Of a stretch of 64,000 nucleotides of DNA, positions 43,290 through 51,696 are shown in pieces (positions within the stretch are counted from its first letter, which is position 1; the number at the start of each line of letters is the position of its first letter). Both the position numbers and the translations under genes were made by a program. Origin of the DNA: an uncultured Clostridia bacterium (GTDB lineage: Bacteria; Bacillota; Clostridia; TANB77; CAG-508); NCBI GenBank assembly GCA_934153805.1, contig CAKPFO010000003.1, positions 4,860 through 68,859 on the forward strand. Direction: 5' to 3'. The notes beneath the pieces are model-generated. The model saw nothing but the letters and a program-made list of their open reading frames with translations, was not told where the DNA came from and did no database searches.

Positions 43290-44741
43290 TTATATTTCTT
43301 TAAACTTATTTAACTTTATAATTGAACAAATAATAATTACTATTGATATACCTACTATTCCTGTAATTGTTCTTTCTCCTGTTTGTGGTAAAATCTTTGG
43401 TAGTTTTTCATCTATTTTTGCATTATAAATAATTCCATTATTGCTTTCATATTCTACTTCTCCACACATATTTACAATACTTTTATATTCTTTTTCATCT
43501 TTTATATAATCTGTAGAGACTTCAATTTGTTTATATATATATTCTCCAGGTTCAATTCCTATAAAAGTTCCTTTTCCTTCATTGTTTGTTATAATTGTAA
43601 TTTGTTTTCCGTCTTTATCTAATACTGGTTCCCCATTTTTGTTATATAATCCTATTTTCGAACCTGATATTCCAATTTTAGTATCTTTTATATAATTAAT
43701 AATTGGTATTTCAAATGGTTCATGTTTTAATATTAATTTTATTTCTTTATTTGTATTTATATCAATTGCTTTTCCTTCTCTTGTAATTTTAAATTTATAC
43801 GTTTTTTGTGTTTTTACTTCTTCTATTGTATATATTCCTTCTGTTAACCCTTCTATATCATATGATCCATTTTCGTCGGAAATACACTCTCTTACAATTT
43901 CCCCTTTTTCATTTTTTACATAAAATTTTGTTTCTTTTAAAGGTTCAGATTTTTCATCTAAGCATACAACTGGTATTTTATAATCATTTATTTCTAATTT
44001 AAAATATTTAAATACTATAGTACTTAATATAGAGCAATCATGTTGTAAATATGATGAAATCAATCCAAAACTTTCTCCTGAATATGCATTACTATCCAAA
44101 TTTAAATTTAATATTTCTTTGTTATTATCTATGACTTTTACGTTCGTTGGTGAAGTATTTATAACTAAATTATGTATAACATCTGATGTTTTATTTATAG
44201 TCTTAACTAATTTTCCATAGTCTGCAATTACCTTGTTAGATGTATTTTCAAATTTATTTATATCAACATTGTCCAGTCTATATATGCAAATATCATTTTC
44301 TCTATATAATAGAACATATCCTGACAACTTATTATCTTGTATAGTAGAATTAAATATGAATCCAGCACCATCTAAAGTATGATAATTTGCTTGGCTTTCA
44401 TCTACTGTAAATTTAAATATTTTTTCTCCTGCATTTTTATATTCTTTATATAAAAAGTCTTTATATGATGTGTCTCCATACCCATAAAAAGCAATATCTT
44501 GTCCCAATTTTATATGTCTTCCGTTATACGCTTTGTCTGAAGTTGTTACTCTAGTATGCCATTCCCAGAAATCATCTTTTAGCCATTCCTTATCTATTTC
44601 TATTATTTCTTTTTCGGCTTTTGCTAATATAATTTTTTTGTCTTCCATTTTTACAATATTATTAATGTTAATTAATGCTAATATTCCTAACACTGTAAAT
44701 ATTGCTATGCTTTTGTTTACTAATTTTTTTATCTGTTGCAT
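43290..44741 (-). CDS. LPXTG surface protein with SpaA-type domains
   Basis: A 483-residue wall protein: signal/anchor (about 5-27), an N-terminal beta-rich region (about 40-250) with adhesin-like motifs, two SpaA/prealbumin-like domains (about 255-340, 345-430) that have the DENGSYDIEGLTEGIYTIEE and NNEGKGTFIGIEPGEYIYKQ patterns, then LPQTG (about 450) with a membrane helix. Sortase substrate. SpaA-type domains often carry isopeptide bonds, but the crosslinking residues were not verified. Confidence 0.8.
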   Translation of the reverse strand: MQQIKKLVNKSIAIFTVLGILALININNIVKMEDKKIILAKAEKEIIEIDKEWLKDDFWEWHTRVTTSDKAYNGRHIKLGQDIAFYGYGDTSYKDFLYKEYKNAGEKIFKFTVDESQANYHTLDGAGFIFNSTIQDNKLSGYVLLYRENDICIYRLDNVDINKFENTSNKVIADYGKLVKTINKTSDVIHNLVINTSPTNVKVIDNNKEILNLNLDSNAYSGESFGLISSYLQHDCSILSTIVFKYFKLEINDYKIPVVCLDEKSEPLKETKFYVKNEKGEIVRECISDENGSYDIEGLTEGIYTIEEVKTQKTYKFKITREGKAIDINTNKEIKLILKHEPFEIPIINYIKDTKIGISGSKIGLYNKNGEPVLDKDGKQITIITNNEGKGTFIGIEPGEYIYKQIEVSTDYIKDEKEYKSIVNMCGEVEYESNNGIIYNAKIDEKLPKILPQTGERTITGIVGISIVIIICSIIKLNKFKEI

Positions 44742-44866
44742 ACTTTATTCTCCTATATATTTTAATACATTTATTTTCTTAATTATATATCAACATATTA
44801 TAGTTATCAATGTTTATTTCTCAATTTCTATTTTTTATTGTATTTTTGATTAAAATATAATTATTG

Positions 44867-45595
44867 TTATATATTCCATCCTCCATTTATAGAAATTATC
44901 TGACCTGTAGTATATTCATCTTCAATTAACCATTTTACACATTTCGCAATGTCTTTTGTTCTTCCAATTCTTTCTAGTGGTATCTCTTCCTCTATTTGTT
45001 TTAATTCTTCTTTGCTTAAATCTCTATTCATTGACGTGTCTATAATTCCTGGTGCTATACTATTTATACGTATCCTAGAAGGTCCTAGTTCTTTTGCCAA
45101 GGACTTTGTCATTGCATCTACACCTGCTTTTGCTACACTATAGTGCACTTCACATGATGCTCCTGTTACTCCCCATATTGATGAAATATTTATTATACAA
45201 CCTTTTTTATTGTGTATCATATTTTTAGCTACTTCTTGTGTCATATAAAATACTGAATTTAAATTTGTATTTATCATATTGTTCCAATCTTCATCTGTTA
45301 TGTCTGTAAATAATTTTATTTGTGATATTCCTGCATTATTTACTAAAACATCTATATTTCCAAATTTACTTATTGCAAATTCTACTAATTTTTTTGTTTC
45401 TTCTCTTTTGGTTACGTCTGCTTTATATATTTCCACAGAATATCCTTTTTGTGTGCATTCTTCTTGAATTTTTTTAGCTAATTCTTCAGATTTATTATAA
45501 TTTAAAACAACGTTAAATCCTTCTTCAGCTAATATTTTTACAATACTTGCTCCTATTCCTTTAGAACCTCCTGTAACAATGGCTGTTTTTTTCAT
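44867..45595 (-). CDS. Short-chain dehydrogenase (FabG/YmfI-like)
   Basis: A 242-residue SDR with TGGSKGIG (about 8-15), NNAG (about 88-91) and the Ser-Tyr-Lys catalytic set (SSIWG; HYSVAKAG). It resembles 3-oxoacyl-ACP reductase FabG and the YmfI reductase that modifies EF-P; no acyl-carrier genes are adjacent, so the substrate is uncertain. Its ATG overlaps the stop of the HNH pseudogene (ATGA). Confidence 0.9.
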   Translation of the reverse strand: MKKTAIVTGGSKGIGASIVKILAEEGFNVVLNYNKSEELAKKIQEECTQKGYSVEIYKADVTKREETKKLVEFAISKFGNIDVLVNNAGISQIKLFTDITDEDWNNMINTNLNSVFYMTQEVAKNMIHNKKGCIINISSIWGVTGASCEVHYSVAKAGVDAMTKSLAKELGPSRIRINSIAPGIIDTSMNRDLSKEELKQIEEEIPLERIGRTKDIAKCVKWLIEDEYTTGQIISINGGWNI

Positions 45596-45996
45596 TTTAT
45601 CACCTTCTCTTTATTATATTTGCTTCTACTCTTTCTTCCATTATTTAAATTAGCACCTTTATATGTACTAGTTAACGAATGGCAATTTGGACATAATAAT
45701 ATTAAGTTTTCTTCATTATTGTTTTTATAATTTCCATCTATATGTTCTATTTCCAATGGTATTTTATTTGTATATTTATTAATCTCACCTCATCCACACC
45801 TTGCACATTTATAATTATATTTTTCAAATAAATATGTTTTTATATATGATGAAATTTGATATTCTCCTCTCATTCCATTTATCTGATTATTTTTCCATTT
45901 TTTTATATACATTTTTAATTGATATTCTTTTTGACATTTATTACTACAATATTTAGAACGTTTATTTATCTGTTTGTTACAATTTAAACAATACAT
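45592..45996 (-). pseudogene. HNH endonuclease interrupted by in-frame TGA
   Basis: The frame encodes a zinc ribbon (CLNCNKQI; YCSNKCQKEYQ), then YKCARCG, a TGA at codon 69, and continues GEINKYTNKIPLEIEHIDGN, NLILLCPNCHSL. The TGA replaces what is normally Trp (ARCGW-GE), so this is a TGG to TGA nonsense change within the HNH core; the HNH histidines (EIEHIDG, CPNCH) are intact. The stop (TGA) overlaps the ATG of the SDR gene. The other large genes show no in-frame TGA, so the standard code applies. Confidence 0.8.
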
Positions 45997-46030
45997 AATA
46001 ATCACCCTCTAATTTTTCTTAATAAAACAA

Positions 46031-46065
46031 AAAATCAAGCAAGTTTTAAAAACAAGCCTGATTTT
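46031..46065 (-). terminator. Terminator of the tRNA cluster
   Basis: On the minus strand AAATCAGGC pairs with GCTTGATTT, followed by TTT. Confidence 0.55.
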
Positions 46066-46071
46066 AAGTAT

Positions 46072-46379
46072 TGGAGCCACTTGCCCGAATCGAACGGGCG
46101 ACCTACTGATTCATACTACTATAATTTTCATTACCACATTGTGTTTGTAGTCTGGACTTTCTCTTTACCATAGCTTATTCGCTTTAGGTACACCGTATAA
46201 AGTCTCTACACTCGAATTTCTTCTAGCTCGGGATTAACATATATGAAATACTTAGTCTTCCCCGAATTAGCGGTGTCCACTTTAAATGTTTCCAAATAAA
46301 GGTGCAAAATAGTTCAAAATAGAAATCTCTTTCTATCTATTCCACAAGTCAGTTGCTCTACCATCTGAGCTAAAGTGGC
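46072..46379 (-). tRNA. tRNA-Thr(TGT) split by a group I intron
   Basis: Exon 1 (46379-46344, 36 nt) and exon 2 (46111-46072, 40 nt, encoded CCA) join to a normal 76-nt tRNA: acceptor GCCACTT/AAGTGGC, D arm GCTC-GAGC, anticodon stem ACTGA/TCAGT with loop CTTGTAA (anticodon TGT, Thr), T arm GCCCG/CGGGC. The break lies between anticodon position 36 and A37, and the intervening 232 nt have group I intron features. Confidence 0.9.
46112..46343 (-). ncRNA. Group I self-splicing intron in tRNA-Thr
   Basis: 232 nt. The exon ends in U and the intron ends in G, the group I rule. P1: exon UGU with GGAAUAG pairs with CUAUUUU and GCA downstream, putting a U-G wobble at the 5' splice site. The core has a P/Q pair (AATTCGGGG about 46272-46258; AATCCCGAGC about 46235-46226) and R/S elements (TGTAGAGACT 46210-46201; AAGTCCAGACTAC 46159-46147), the conserved P7 region. 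No open reading frame inside, so it has no homing enzyme of its own. Confidence 0.88.
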
Positions 46380-46390
46380 ATATAAGGTAT

Positions 46391-46465
46391 TGGTGACCCC
46401 TACGGGAATCGAACCCATGTCTCCGCCGTGAAAGGGCGATGTCTTAACCGCTTGACCAAGGGGCC
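46391..46465 (-). tRNA. tRNA-Glu(TTC)
   Basis: 75-nt cloverleaf, acceptor GGCCCCT/AGGGGTC with wobble, encoded CCA, loop CTTTCAC giving TTC. Confidence 0.93.
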
Positions 46466-46479
46466 TTATAATAATTTTG

Positions 46480-46509
46480 CCAAGGATTTAAGTAATTTTA
46501 AATCCTTGG
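46480..46509. repeat. 12-bp hairpin between tRNA genes
   Basis: CCAAGGATTTAA and TTAAATCCTTGG pair perfectly around GTAATT. It separates tRNA-Lys and tRNA-Glu and may help processing. Confidence 0.6.
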
Positions 46510-46512
46510 TAT

Positions 46513-46588
46513 TGGTGAGCCATCGCGGATTCGAACCGCGGACAACTTGATTAAAAGTCAAGTGCTCTACCACCTGAGCTAATGACCC
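46513..46588 (-). tRNA. tRNA-Lys(TTT)
   Basis: 76-nt cloverleaf, acceptor GGGTCAT/ATGGCTC, encoded CCA, loop CTTTTAA giving TTT. Confidence 0.95.
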
Positions 46589-46688
46589 AAGTAGAGTCGC
46601 GTTTAATTGCGACTGCTAATACATATTACTATATTTTTTTTGGTTTGTCAACATTTTTTGTAAAATTTGTGAAATTTTTGTGTTTTTT

Positions 46689-46874
46689 TTATTTGTTTAA
46701 CTTTTCAATCAATTCATTTACGTCTATTCCATGTACATCACAAGCCTCTTCTATTGTTTCTGCTTGAGATGCTGGACATCCTAAACAATGCATACCAATC
46801 TCTAATAATATATCAGCTTTTTCTGGTGCTAACTCTAATATTTCTCCTATTGTAGTATCCTTTGTAAAATTCAT
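46689..46874 (-). CDS. DUF1858 redox-disulfide domain protein
   Basis: A 61-residue protein with the HCLGCPAS CxxC motif and surrounding sequence (IGEILELAPEKADILLEIGM) of DUF1858, the hybrid-cluster-protein-associated redox disulfide domain. Function not established. AAGGACG lies upstream of the ATG. Confidence 0.88.
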   Translation of the reverse strand: MNFTKDTTIGEILELAPEKADILLEIGMHCLGCPASQAETIEEACDVHGIDVNELIEKLNK

Positions 46875-46922
46875 TTTTTCACGTCCTTTCCTTCTTAAAT
46901 TTCAAAACTTATATTTTAATCA

Positions 46923-47012
46923 TATTGTCTATATTTTCTTTGTCGTTTTTTATCGTTTTTTTAGAACCTTTGTCATTCTAACACATTTTTCAAAAAAAGT
47001 ATAGACAATTTC
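46923..47012. repeat. Inverted ATTGTCTATA/TATAGACAAT pair
   Basis: The 10-bp sequence ATTGTCTATA near 46923 recurs inverted at about 47001-47010, where TAGACA is the -35 box of the secretion operon. A regulator site or mirrored promoters are possible. Confidence 0.4.
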
Positions 47013-47030
47013 GAAAAAATATTGTATTAT
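47002..47030 (+). promoter_or_regulatory. Promoter of the type IV secretion operon
   Basis: TAGACA, 17-nt spacer, TATTAT, followed by AAAGGAGAG and the first start codon. Confidence 0.65.
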
Positions 47031-47051
47031 GTCTCCTAGAAAAGGAGAGTG

Positions 47052-47213
47052 ATGCTTATCAATACACTTATAAATGCTTTTTTTATTATTCTTATTATTA
47101 ATTTTTTTATTACTTTTTATTCAATTTATACTTTTTTTGATATCTACTTTTTCCATAATAGGCAAGGTTTAAAATTAAGTATAAAAAAGGATTCATTTAA
47201 AGATGAGATTTAA
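47052..47213 (+). CDS. Small membrane protein at the head of the secretion operon
   Basis: A 53-residue protein starting MLINTLINAFFIILIINFF: one membrane helix, then a basic tail (RQGLKLSIKKDSFKDEI). AAAGGAG precedes the ATG by 5-6 nt, and its stop codon overlaps the start of the coupling ATPase gene, so it is translationally coupled. It may be a small subunit of the secretion machine. Confidence 0.65.
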   Translation: MLINTLINAFFIILIINFFITFYSIYTFFDIYFFHNRQGLKLSIKKDSFKDEI

Positions 47214-48936
47214 TAAATTTAAAAAAATTTTATTATCTATTATTTTTTCGATATTATCTTTTTTAATTATTTTTAAAATTTTTTTCTCAGTATTTACTGC
47301 AAACGAAATCATCATAACTTATGGCATCCATCCCTTTAATATTTGCGAAAAAAATTTAGAATTATGGATTTTTTTTAAATTCGCTTTTGTTTTTACTTAT
47401 ATTTTTTCTAATTTTATTATTTTCTATTTTACTTTTTCTAAAATATTTCACACTTCCAAAAAGAAATCTCATAGAAAAACAATAAAAAATAATTATGATT
47501 TAACCCTAAATATAGGTTTCAATAAAAATAGTGAACTCATAAAAATTCCAGAAAAAAGTTTGTATCAAAATATTTTAGTAACTGGTACAATTGGCACCGG
47601 TAAAACATCTAGTGCAATGTATCCATTTACAAAACAATTAATTGAATATAAAAGTAACTCTACTAATGAAAAATTAGGTATGTTAATTTTAGATGTAAAA
47701 GGAAATTATTTTTCTAAAGTATATGAATATTGTTCCCATGCCAAAAGATTAAATGATTTGATTACCATAGATTTATCAGGAAATATTAAATATAACCCAT
47801 TACATAAGCCAAATTTAAAACCTTCTGTTCTTGCAGATAGACTAAAAACTATTTTACTTTTATTTTCTCCAAATAACTCTGAATCTTTTTGGTTAGATAA
47901 AGTAGAAACTGTTTTAACAGAATGTATTAAACTTGTTAGGCTCTATAACAATGGTTATGTTACCTTTGAGGAGTTACATAATCTTGTGGTTTTCCCTGAT
48001 TATTATAAATCGAAAGTATCTATTTTAAGAGAAAAGTTCGTTAATAATCTCTTTTCTTCCGAAGACATTTACAATTTACTATCTGCTTTAAATTTTTTTG
48101 AAAAAGAATATTTTGGCCTAGATTCTAGAACTTTATCAATTTTAAAATCCGAAATAACACGTATTACTAATTTATTTATTTCTGATTATTCTGTAAAAAA
48201 TATTTTTTCTCCTAACCAAGAAGAACTTAATTTCTTAGGATTTTCTGATGTTGTTAATAGTGGAAAAATTGTAGTTTTAAATATGAATATTGCAGAATAT
48301 CGAAATTTATCTAAAGTTATTGCCGCATATTTAAAATTAGATTTTCAAAGTGAGGTAATTTCTAGACTTAACAAAGAAAATTTTAATGATAATTCTGAAC
48401 TTTCTTTACTTTTAGATCAAAAATATTCTAATAGACCTGTTTGTTTTATTAGCGATGAGTACCATGAATATGTTACTTTAACAGATGCTGCTTTTTTTGC
48501 AGAAAGTAGAGAAGCTAAATGTATTAATATTGTTGCAACACAAAGTTATACTTCTTTATTAAATACATTAAACAATTCTAATTCAGTTAAAGTAATCGTT
48601 CAAAATTTAGTAAATAAGCTATGGTTTAGAAGTGATGACATTTTTACGATAGAAGATGCCCAAAAACAAATTGGTAAAGAAGAAAAGAAAAAAGTATCAA
48701 AAACAATTTCTGAAAATGCAAAAGAAACAAATTACAGTTATATTTTTAATAATTTTTTATCTAAAAATTCTAATATTTCAGAATCTCTTAATTCTTATTT
48801 CCAGACAGACTACATTTACGATACAAATTTTTTTACTAGCAAATTAGAAACATTTTCTTGTTTAGCATTTTTGTCTGATGGAAACAAAATTATAAATACA
48901 CAAAAATTAAATTTAATACCTTATTTTAAATTATAG
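47203..48936 (+). CDS. VirD4/TraD-like type IV coupling ATPase
   Basis: A 577-residue protein with two N-terminal membrane helices (about 8-35 and 60-85) and a P-loop ATPase domain: Walker A TGTIGTGKTSS (about 127-137), MLILDVKGNY, and Walker B VCFISDEYHEYV. It fits the T4SS DNA-binding/coupling family, distinct from the frameshifted VirD4 at 26.5-28.6 kb (different motif spellings). Energises substrate transfer. Confidence 0.85.
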   Translation: MRFNKFKKILLSIIFSILSFLIIFKIFFSVFTANEIIITYGIHPFNICEKNLELWIFFKFAFVFTYIFSNFIIFYFTFSKIFHTSKKKSHRKTIKNNYDLTLNIGFNKNSELIKIPEKSLYQNILVTGTIGTGKTSSAMYPFTKQLIEYKSNSTNEKLGMLILDVKGNYFSKVYEYCSHAKRLNDLITIDLSGNIKYNPLHKPNLKPSVLADRLKTILLLFSPNNSESFWLDKVETVLTECIKLVRLYNNGYVTFEELHNLVVFPDYYKSKVSILREKFVNNLFSSEDIYNLLSALNFFEKEYFGLDSRTLSILKSEITRITNLFISDYSVKNIFSPNQEELNFLGFSDVVNSGKIVVLNMNIAEYRNLSKVIAAYLKLDFQSEVISRLNKENFNDNSELSLLLDQKYSNRPVCFISDEYHEYVTLTDAAFFAESREAKCINIVATQSYTSLLNTLNNSNSVKVIVQNLVNKLWFRSDDIFTIEDAQKQIGKEEKKKVSKTISENAKETNYSYIFNNFLSKNSNISESLNSYFQTDYIYDTNFFTSKLETFSCLAFLSDGNKIINTQKLNLIPYFKL

Positions 48937-48982
48937 GTTTATAAGTTCCTTAAAAACTTAAATTTATTTAAAGGAGTATTGT

Positions 48983-49303
48983 ATGAAAAAAATATATTTT
49001 CTTTTATTATTTATTATTTTATTTAATATTATTTTTATTGACTATTGTTATGCCTGGGGAGAGCCCAAACTCGTTTCAACATTAAATAATGCTTTTGAAG
49101 AAATAGAAGGTTGGCTTTTAAAACTAGCAACTCCTGCCGCAGCAGTTGCCGTTGGAACTGGCGTTTTTATGAAAAAATTTAGTTTTGGTGATGAAGAACG
49201 AATTCGTATAGGAAAAAAGATAATTCGAAGTAGTCTATTTTCTTACGGATTTATTTTAGCAATTAATTTAATATTATCTGCTATTCAATCTCTAGTTTCT
49301 TAA
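48983..49303 (+). CDS. VirB2/TrbC-like pilin subunit
   Basis: A 106-residue protein with a signal peptide (about 1-24, ending YCYAWG), then two membrane helices with a short basic, Phe-rich loop (MKKFSFGDEERIRIGKKIIR). This layout fits VirB2/TrbC-like conjugative pilins and the Mbov_0395 type. AAAGGAG precedes the ATG. Confidence 0.7.
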   Translation: MKKIYFLLLFIILFNIIFIDYCYAWGEPKLVSTLNNAFEEIEGWLLKLATPAAAVAVGTGVFMKKFSFGDEERIRIGKKIIRSSLFSYGFILAINLILSAIQSLVS

Positions 49304-49332
49304 TTAATATTTTTTGATTGGAGGTGGAAAAT

Positions 49333-50211
49333 ATTAATTCAAATTCTAATGTGACAGAAACTATAATTAATACTATTAATACTATTTTTTCTACTTTGTT
49401 TTCTTCTATTGATAATAGTATATATTCTAGTTTGGATAATCTAACATTTATTAGTGCTGATATTTTTAACAACTCTATAATAAAAACATTATTAAATTCC
49501 AAAATTTCTAATAGTTTAATACTTATTTGTAATTCACTGTTAGTTGGTTTTATTATTTTCTATTGCATAAGGTTATTATATTCACATTTTACTTATGTTG
49601 AATTAGAAAAGCCTTCTCAATTTGTTTTTAAAGTATTAATATTTTCAATTTGCATCAACTCTTCTTTTTTTATATGTGAACAAATTTTAAATATAAATTA
49701 TTTAATTTCAGCATGTATTTCGGAAATAGGAAAAAATATTTTAAATGTAGATATTTCTTTCAATAGCCTGATATTAAACTTAAATTCTATTATTAGTATA
49801 GAAAAAGATAGTTTTAACATTTTTTCAATAGATGGATTATTAAAAGGATTTATTTCTTTTGGATTATTTAATCTAATTTTTTCTTATTCTCTTAGATATA
49901 TCATTATACAAGTTTTTATATTAATTTCACCATTTTCTTTTTTAACATTAATTAATAATTCGACATCATGGTTCTTTAAAAATTGGCTTAGAAATTTTAT
50001 AGGATTGCTACTATTACAATCACTAATTTCACTTATATTATTAGTTGTATTTTCAATTAATTATAATTCGTCTGACATCTTGTCTAAGGTACTCTATGTT
50101 GGAGGAATTTATGCTTTGACTAGAGCAAATGTATATATAAAGGAATTAGTCGGTGGATTGTCTACAGATATAAAAACATCTTTTAGTAATTTTATTAAAT
50201 ATTTAAAATAA
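49333..50211 (+). CDS. VirB6/TrbL-like membrane protein (probable ATT start)
   Basis: About 293 residues with seven or so membrane helices, including Ser/Asn-rich loops and a TALTRAN-like final segment. VirB6/TrbL proteins form the inner-membrane channel. The frame is open from 49318, but the only Shine-Dalgarno (GGAGGTGG at 49321-49328) lies after that TTG; the best spaced start codon is ATT at 49333, with GTG at 49351 as alternative. Confidence 0.7.
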   Translation: MNSNSNVTETIINTINTIFSTLFSSIDNSIYSSLDNLTFISADIFNNSIIKTLLNSKISNSLILICNSLLVGFIIFYCIRLLYSHFTYVELEKPSQFVFKVLIFSICINSSFFICEQILNINYLISACISEIGKNILNVDISFNSLILNLNSIISIEKDSFNIFSIDGLLKGFISFGLFNLIFSYSLRYIIIQVFILISPFSFLTLINNSTSWFFKNWLRNFIGLLLLQSLISLILLVVFSINYNSSDILSKVLYVGGIYALTRANVYIKELVGGLSTDIKTSFSNFIKYLK

Positions 50212-50228
50212 TATTGGAAAGGAGTATT

Positions 50229-50510
50229 ATGAAATTTATTTTTCCACAAAATTATAATTTTAAATCCAAACTTTTTGGCTTTATTGATTACCCGGTAGCA
50301 ATTGTTAATCTTTTTTTATTCGCTATTATATATTTATTTTGTAGCATATTTTTTAATAGTTTTTATTTAAAAATAATTATTACTATTTGCATTTGCTTTC
50401 CTATACTTTTAATTAGCATTGTTGGATTTAATCATGAAAATATTATTTATGTATTTATTTATATTTTTAAATTTTTTAAACATAGGCGAGTATATCTATA
50501 TTGGCCTTAA
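50229..50510 (+). CDS. VirB3/PrgI-like small membrane protein
   Basis: A 93-residue protein with two membrane helices (FGFIDYPVAIVNLFLF start) and a C-terminal FKHRRVYLYWP, similar to the KYFRRPKIYLY-like ends of PrgI/VirB3-type T4SS subunits. Start at 50229 follows GGAAAGGAG; the 50214 start is five codons upstream without a site. Last gene of the right-facing secretion block. Confidence 0.65.
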   Translation: MKFIFPQNYNFKSKLFGFIDYPVAIVNLFLFAIIYLFCSIFFNSFYLKIIITICICFPILLISIVGFNHENIIYVFIYIFKFFKHRRVYLYWP

Positions 50511-50654
50511 CTAAATTATTTTGTAAAATTACTTATTATAATTCACATTTTTTATGTTTTATAAAAAAATTTTTAATATATTATAAAACTTTTTATAAGC
50601 TGTAAATTGTAATTACTACTCATTTGACTTGTCATGATATTTTGTATTTTTTTG

Positions 50655-50683
50655 TTGTAAATTCTGTGCAAAAATGATATAAT
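50655..50683 (+). promoter_or_regulatory. Promoter of dnaD-dnaI
   Basis: TTGTAA, 17-nt spacer, TATAAT, then a GATAAGGAGAA site before the ATG at 50717. Confidence 0.7.
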
Positions 50684-50716
50684 TTTTATACTATGTTTTA
50701 GATAAGGAGAATTGAT

Positions 50717-51682
50717 ATGAAATTAGAACAAAACGATATACCTTTATTATTTTCATCAACAGAATTACCAGATGTATTCTTTACAGAATATTTATCTCAA
50801 ACAAATGGAGATTACATAAAAATATATTTATATATGATTTTTCTATCTAAATATGGTAAAGATATAAAAATAAATGATTTATCCAAAAAGTTAAATATAG
50901 ATTTTAAAGTAATTCAAGAATGCATAAAATATTGGGAAGATTTAGGTGTAATTACAAAAAAAAATACTGGTTATATCATCAATAATTTGCAAGAAATAGA
51001 GTTGCATAAATTGTACAAGCCTAAAGTTGCCCTATCTTCTGAAGATTTGGCAAAAACTGCTCAAAATCAATATAGAGCTAAAGCAATTGAAAATATTAAT
51101 AATTTATTCTTCCAAGGTATAATGTCCCCTTCTTGGTATAGTGATATTGATTTATGGTTTAAAAAATACTGTTTTGATGAAGAAGTTATGATTGCTCTAT
51201 TTCAATATTGTTATAACCGTAGTGCTTTACATAGAAACTATATTCAAACAGTTGCAGATGCATGGCATAAAAATAATGTAAAAACATTTGCTGATTTAGA
51301 TAAATTATTTGAAAAGCAAGAAAAATTAAATGTATTATATAAATCAATTTCTAAAAAGCTTGGATATACTAGAACCCTTACCGAATATGAAAAAGGATAT
51401 ATCGAAAAATGGTCTATTGAATATTCTTTCTCACCAGAAATAATAGAAATTGCATTAAAAAAGACTACATCTAAAGCCAACCCTAACTTTGATTATTTAG
51501 ATAAACTTTTAACAGATTGGCATGATAGAGGTTTTAAAACACCAGAAGAAATTCAAGCATTTTTATCAGATTTAAAACAGAAAAATAAAGACATAAAAAA
51601 ATTAGAAAAAAATACCGGATATAATAATTATGAACAAAGAAAATACGATAATCTAAATAATTTATATGCTAATTTTAATTAA
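50717..51682 (+). CDS. DnaD-domain primosome protein
   Basis: A 321-residue protein: an N-terminal winged helix (DVFFTEYLSQTNGDYIKIYLYM, ISKKLNI-like region) and two DnaD/DnaB_2 domains (about 150-200, and about 210-285, ending FDYLDKLLTDWHDRGFKT). DnaD-type proteins promote DnaB helicase loading. It precedes the helicase-loader gene by 14 nt. Confidence 0.9.
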   Translation: MKLEQNDIPLLFSSTELPDVFFTEYLSQTNGDYIKIYLYMIFLSKYGKDIKINDLSKKLNIDFKVIQECIKYWEDLGVITKKNTGYIINNLQEIELHKLYKPKVALSSEDLAKTAQNQYRAKAIENINNLFFQGIMSPSWYSDIDLWFKKYCFDEEVMIALFQYCYNRSALHRNYIQTVADAWHKNNVKTFADLDKLFEKQEKLNVLYKSISKKLGYTRTLTEYEKGYIEKWSIEYSFSPEIIEIALKKTTSKANPNFDYLDKLLTDWHDRGFKTPEEIQAFLSDLKQKNKDIKKLEKNTGYNNYEQRKYDNLNNLYANFN

Positions 51683-51696
51683 TTGGAGGATGTAAA

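Noticed and set aside
45592..46005. UGA read as tryptophan (alternative genetic code)
   Set aside because: Only this gene has an in-frame TGA; all other large genes read through without one, so a nonsense mutation is simpler.
46112..46343. Two separate partial tRNA genes (pseudogenes)
   Set aside because: The halves join perfectly into one tRNA and the insert has group I core segments and correct splice-site bases.
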